Shown here in pieces: positions 6,420-8,453 of a stretch of DNA of 8,453 bases (positions within the stretch are counted from its first letter, which is position 1; each line of letters begins with the position of its first letter). This DNA is from Pseudobutyrivibrio sp. (lineage in GTDB: Bacteria > Bacillota_A > Clostridia > Lachnospirales > Lachnospiraceae). A program made the translations under genes and the position numbers. The stretch lies in the NCBI GenBank assembly GCA_024691465.1, contig JAILNO010000089.1, positions 1 through 8,453 on the forward strand. The letters are read 5' to 3'. The notes under the pieces were generated by a model. It ran no database searches, had not been told where the DNA came from, and was given only the letters and a program-made list of their open reading frames with translations.

Positions 6420-6986
6420 TTAGCTGGCAAAAAAATTCTTAAGTATAATCTCTCCATCTGGGGTAAGAATAGATTCAGGATGAAACTGAAGTCCATATAC
6501 AGGATATTCCTTATGCTTAATAGCCATAACCTCTCCATCCTCAGTCCTGGCTATTACCTTAAGACAATCTGGAATGGTGGTTGGGTCTGCTGCTAGAGAA
6601 TGGTATCTGGCCACTAATATATTCTTAGGTAATCCCTTAAAGATACTACAGCTCTCATCTATATCAACCCTGGATTGCTTACCATGCATAAGTTCCTTGG
6701 CATAGGTGATTGTAGCCTTAAAAGTCTCACATATAGCCTGGTGACCTAAGCACACTCCCATAATAGGAATACTTCCTGCAAAATGCTCTATTACCTCCTC
6801 ACATATACCCGCATCCTTAGGACGACCTGGTCCTGGCGATATCACTATATGGCTTGGGTTAAGCTTCTCAATATCGCATATACGTAGTTCATCGTTGCGT
6901 ACCACCTTAATGTCTGGGTTAATTTTTCCTATTAACTGGACCAGATTATAGGAGAAGCTATCATAATTATCTATTAATAGTATCAT
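6420..6986 (-). CDS. trpG: Anthranilate synthase component II, glutamine amidotransferase
   Basis: Releases ammonia from glutamine and passes it to TrpE to make anthranilate from chorismate, the first step of tryptophan synthesis. At 188 residues it is the normal length for the unfused subunit, with no TrpD fusion. Family motifs are complete: LLIDNYDSFSYNLVQ (3-17), ISPGPGRPKDAG (49-60), the nucleophile elbow GVCLGHQAI (77-85) with Cys79, and LQFHPESILTP (166-176) with His169 and Glu171. Its ATG overlaps the trpE TGA (ATGA), and AAGGAGG (6993-6999) sits 6 bases upstream, so the subunits are translationally coupled. In many Firmicutes the same protein also serves as PabA for folate synthesis; no separate pabA or pabB is visible here, so that dual role is possible. 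A terminator-like hairpin follows, with no trpD. Confidence 0.95.
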   Translation of the reverse strand: MILLIDNYDSFSYNLVQLIGKINPDIKVVRNDELRICDIEKLNPSHIVISPGPGRPKDAGICEEVIEHFAGSIPIMGVCLGHQAICETFKATITYAKELMHGKQSRVDIDESCSIFKGLPKNILVARYHSLAADPTTIPDCLKVIARTEDGEVMAIKHKEYPVYGLQFHPESILTPDGEIILKNFFAS

Positions 6987-8453
6987 TCCAGCCCTCCTTC
7001 TGCTGCCTTAATAGCATTAACCACAGCCTTGGCTTTATTAATACACTCTCTAGCCTCATTCACTGGAATGGAGTCATATACAATTCCCGCTCCAGAACGG
7101 ATAGTGATTGTGTCATTCTTCTTATAAACTAAGCGTATAGCAATGGATACATCTAAGTTGCCTGTGAAATCTATATAACCTATGGCTCCTCCATATATAC
7201 CTCGCTTGCTGTGCTCTAGCTCATCAATAATCTGGCACGCTCTGAACTTAGGTGCACCTGATAGTGTGCCTGCTGGAAGAATTGCATCCACTGCATCTAT
7301 GGCATCTCGATTACTATCCAAGCTACCTACCACAGTAGAGCCTATATGCATTACATGGGAGTATCTCTCAATTCCCATATATTTATCCACATACACTGAA
7401 CCAAGTTTACTGATCTTGCCCACATCATTACGTCCTAGATCCACCAGCATGTTATGCTCAGCTCGTTCCTTTTCATCTGCAAGCAATTCCTTCTCAAGAG
7501 CTTCATCCTCTATTGCATTGGCTCCTCTAGGTCTGGTTCCTGCTAGCGGGAAAGTGCTAACTACGCCCTGATCCACCTTAACTAAGGTCTCAGGAGAAGC
7601 TCCTGCAATCTCTATATCTGAGCTATTGAAATAGAACATATATGGAGAAGGATTGCTGGCTCTGAGCAATCTATAGGTATCGAATAGACTACCTGTGGCC
7701 TTAGCTCTCAAGGGATTAGATAACACCACCTGGAAGATATCGCCTTCTTTAATATATTCCTTGGCCTTCTCGACCATAGAGCCATACTCTTCCTCTGTGA
7801 ATTTAGGAGTAATTTCTGACTCTAGCTTAAGAGGGCTAAACTCCTTCTTAGGTCCAGTCTTAAGAAGCTCCTTAATAGACTCAAGCCTCTTATGAACCTC
7901 ATCATACTTGGCCTTAATATCCATCTCACAATCATCTGAAGATAGGATTATTCCAGTAATCAGATATATCTTCTGCTTAAAATTATCGAAGGCAATTACA
8001 TCATTAAATAGCATCAGGTCCATATCCTTGAACTCTTCTGTCTCCTGCCCTCCAGTAAGCTTGAGTTTAGGCTCACTGTATTTAATATAATCGTAAGAGA
8101 AATATCCCACCAGTCCACCTGTAAAAGTAGGAAATCCCTCAAGTGTAGGACTCTTGTAGTCAGCAATGATTTCTCTAAGAGTATCCTTTGGATGAGTTAC
8201 TTTTCTCTCCTCCACCAGTTCCTTCTTGCCATGGTCACTCTTTCTAATAGAAAGTAACCCATCCTCGCAGGTAACCTCCAGCTCAGGGTTAAATCCTAAG
8301 AAAGAGTATCTGCCCCAGGTCTCACTCTGACTGGCAGATTCCAACAGATAGCACTGGTTGCTGGCCTGTCTGAGTACTCTCACCAGCTCAATCGGGGTAT
8401 AACTATCTGAAAGCATCTCTATCATCACAGGGATTCTTCGGTATTCACCTGTC
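6983..8453 (-). CDS. trpE: Anthranilate synthase component I, N-terminus cut by window edge
   Basis: Converts chorismate to anthranilate using ammonia from TrpG. Numbered from the codon at 8426-8428, 481 residues follow to the TGA stop, and eight more in-frame codons (TGEYRRIP) run to the right edge. The family's conserved N-terminal segment, here YRRIPVMIEMLSDSYTP, spans that GTG, so GTG is an internal valine and the true start lies outside. LLES (28-31) is the tryptophan feedback site motif. The chorismate-binding domain shows PLAGTRPRG (294-302), DEKERAEHNMLVDLGRND (318-335), AGTLSGAPK (386-394) and GGAIGYID (413-420). Ala296 occupies the place where aminodeoxychorismate synthase (PabB) has its active-site lysine, which argues for TrpE rather than PabB. 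The promoter, and any leader peptide or T-box control, lies beyond the window. Confidence 0.95.
   Translation of the reverse strand, partial: TGEYRRIPVMIEMLSDSYTPIELVRVLRQASNQCYLLESASQSETWGRYSFLGFNPELEVTCEDGLLSIRKSDHGKKELVEERKVTHPKDTLREIIADYKSPTLEGFPTFTGGLVGYFSYDYIKYSEPKLKLTGGQETEEFKDMDLMLFNDVIAFDNFKQKIYLITGIILSSDDCEMDIKAKYDEVHKRLESIKELLKTGPKKEFSPLKLESEITPKFTEEEYGSMVEKAKEYIKEGDIFQVVLSNPLRAKATGSLFDTYRLLRASNPSPYMFYFNSSDIEIAGASPETLVKVDQGVVSTFPLAGTRPRGANAIEDEALEKELLADEKERAEHNMLVDLGRNDVGKISKLGSVYVDKYMGIERYSHVMHIGSTVVGSLDSNRDAIDAVDAILPAGTLSGAPKFRACQIIDELEHSKRGIYGGAIGYIDFTGNLDVSIAIRLVYKKNDTITIRSGAGIVYDSIPVNEARECINKAKAVVNAIKAAEGGLE

Noticed and set aside
7182..8090. Three plus-strand open frames (7182-7571, 7695-7895, 7908-8090) opposite trpE.
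   Set aside because: Serine- and leucine-rich translations of antisense sequence with no domains; shadows of trpE.
8416..8428. GTG (8426-8428) or the nearby ATG codons as the trpE start.
   Set aside because: The frame continues upstream to the edge with conserved TrpE residues and there is no good ribosome binding site here.

Overview
This is an AT-rich bacterial chromosomal window in which every supported gene lies on the minus strand. The gene content suggests an anaerobic Clostridia-type Firmicute, probably Lachnospiraceae. Supporting signs are strong AGGAGG-type ribosome binding sites, heavy ATA and AGG/AGA codon use, a Ser/Glu/Ala/Asp-rich linker behind the lipoprotein cysteine, and the style of the TrpE and two-domain NAD synthetase proteins. 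The lineage is an inference from style; no rRNA or marker gene is present.

In transcription order (high to low coordinates), the layout is as follows. (1) trpE, cut by the right edge, and trpG, overlapping by ATGA, encode the two subunits of anthranilate synthase. No other trp gene follows. (2) A 113-base gap (6307-6419) holds a good sigma-70-type promoter followed at once by a strong terminator-like hairpin. (3) A probable five-gene operon follows: a class I glutamine-amidotransferase-like gamma-glutamyl hydrolase (PuuD/peptidase C26 family), a polar amino acid ABC transporter (lipoprotein, permease, ATPase), and a cytidylate kinase-like protein of unknown role. It ends at a clean intrinsic terminator (2627-2660). 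(4) Glutamine-dependent NAD+ synthetase (nadE) begins only 16 bases past that terminator's T-run. (5) A type I L-asparaginase (ansA) starts at TTG and is cut by the left edge.

Much of the window handles amide or gamma-glutamyl nitrogen: TrpG and NadE take ammonia from glutamine, the PuuD-like protein probably cleaves a gamma-glutamyl bond, AnsA releases ammonia from asparagine, and the ABC system imports a polar amino acid. Whether this is functional clustering or coincidence cannot be told from one window.

No RNA genes, insertion sequences, CRISPR arrays or phage genes were seen, and no gene-free stretch exceeds about 115 bases. The most interesting points are two terminator-like hairpins placed directly before a downstream ribosome binding site, one of them inside the predicted leader of the amino acid operon with a competing small hairpin. 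The operon membership of the uncharacterised kinase-like protein is also notable. I did not find a convincing undescribed system; this is mainly core metabolism.
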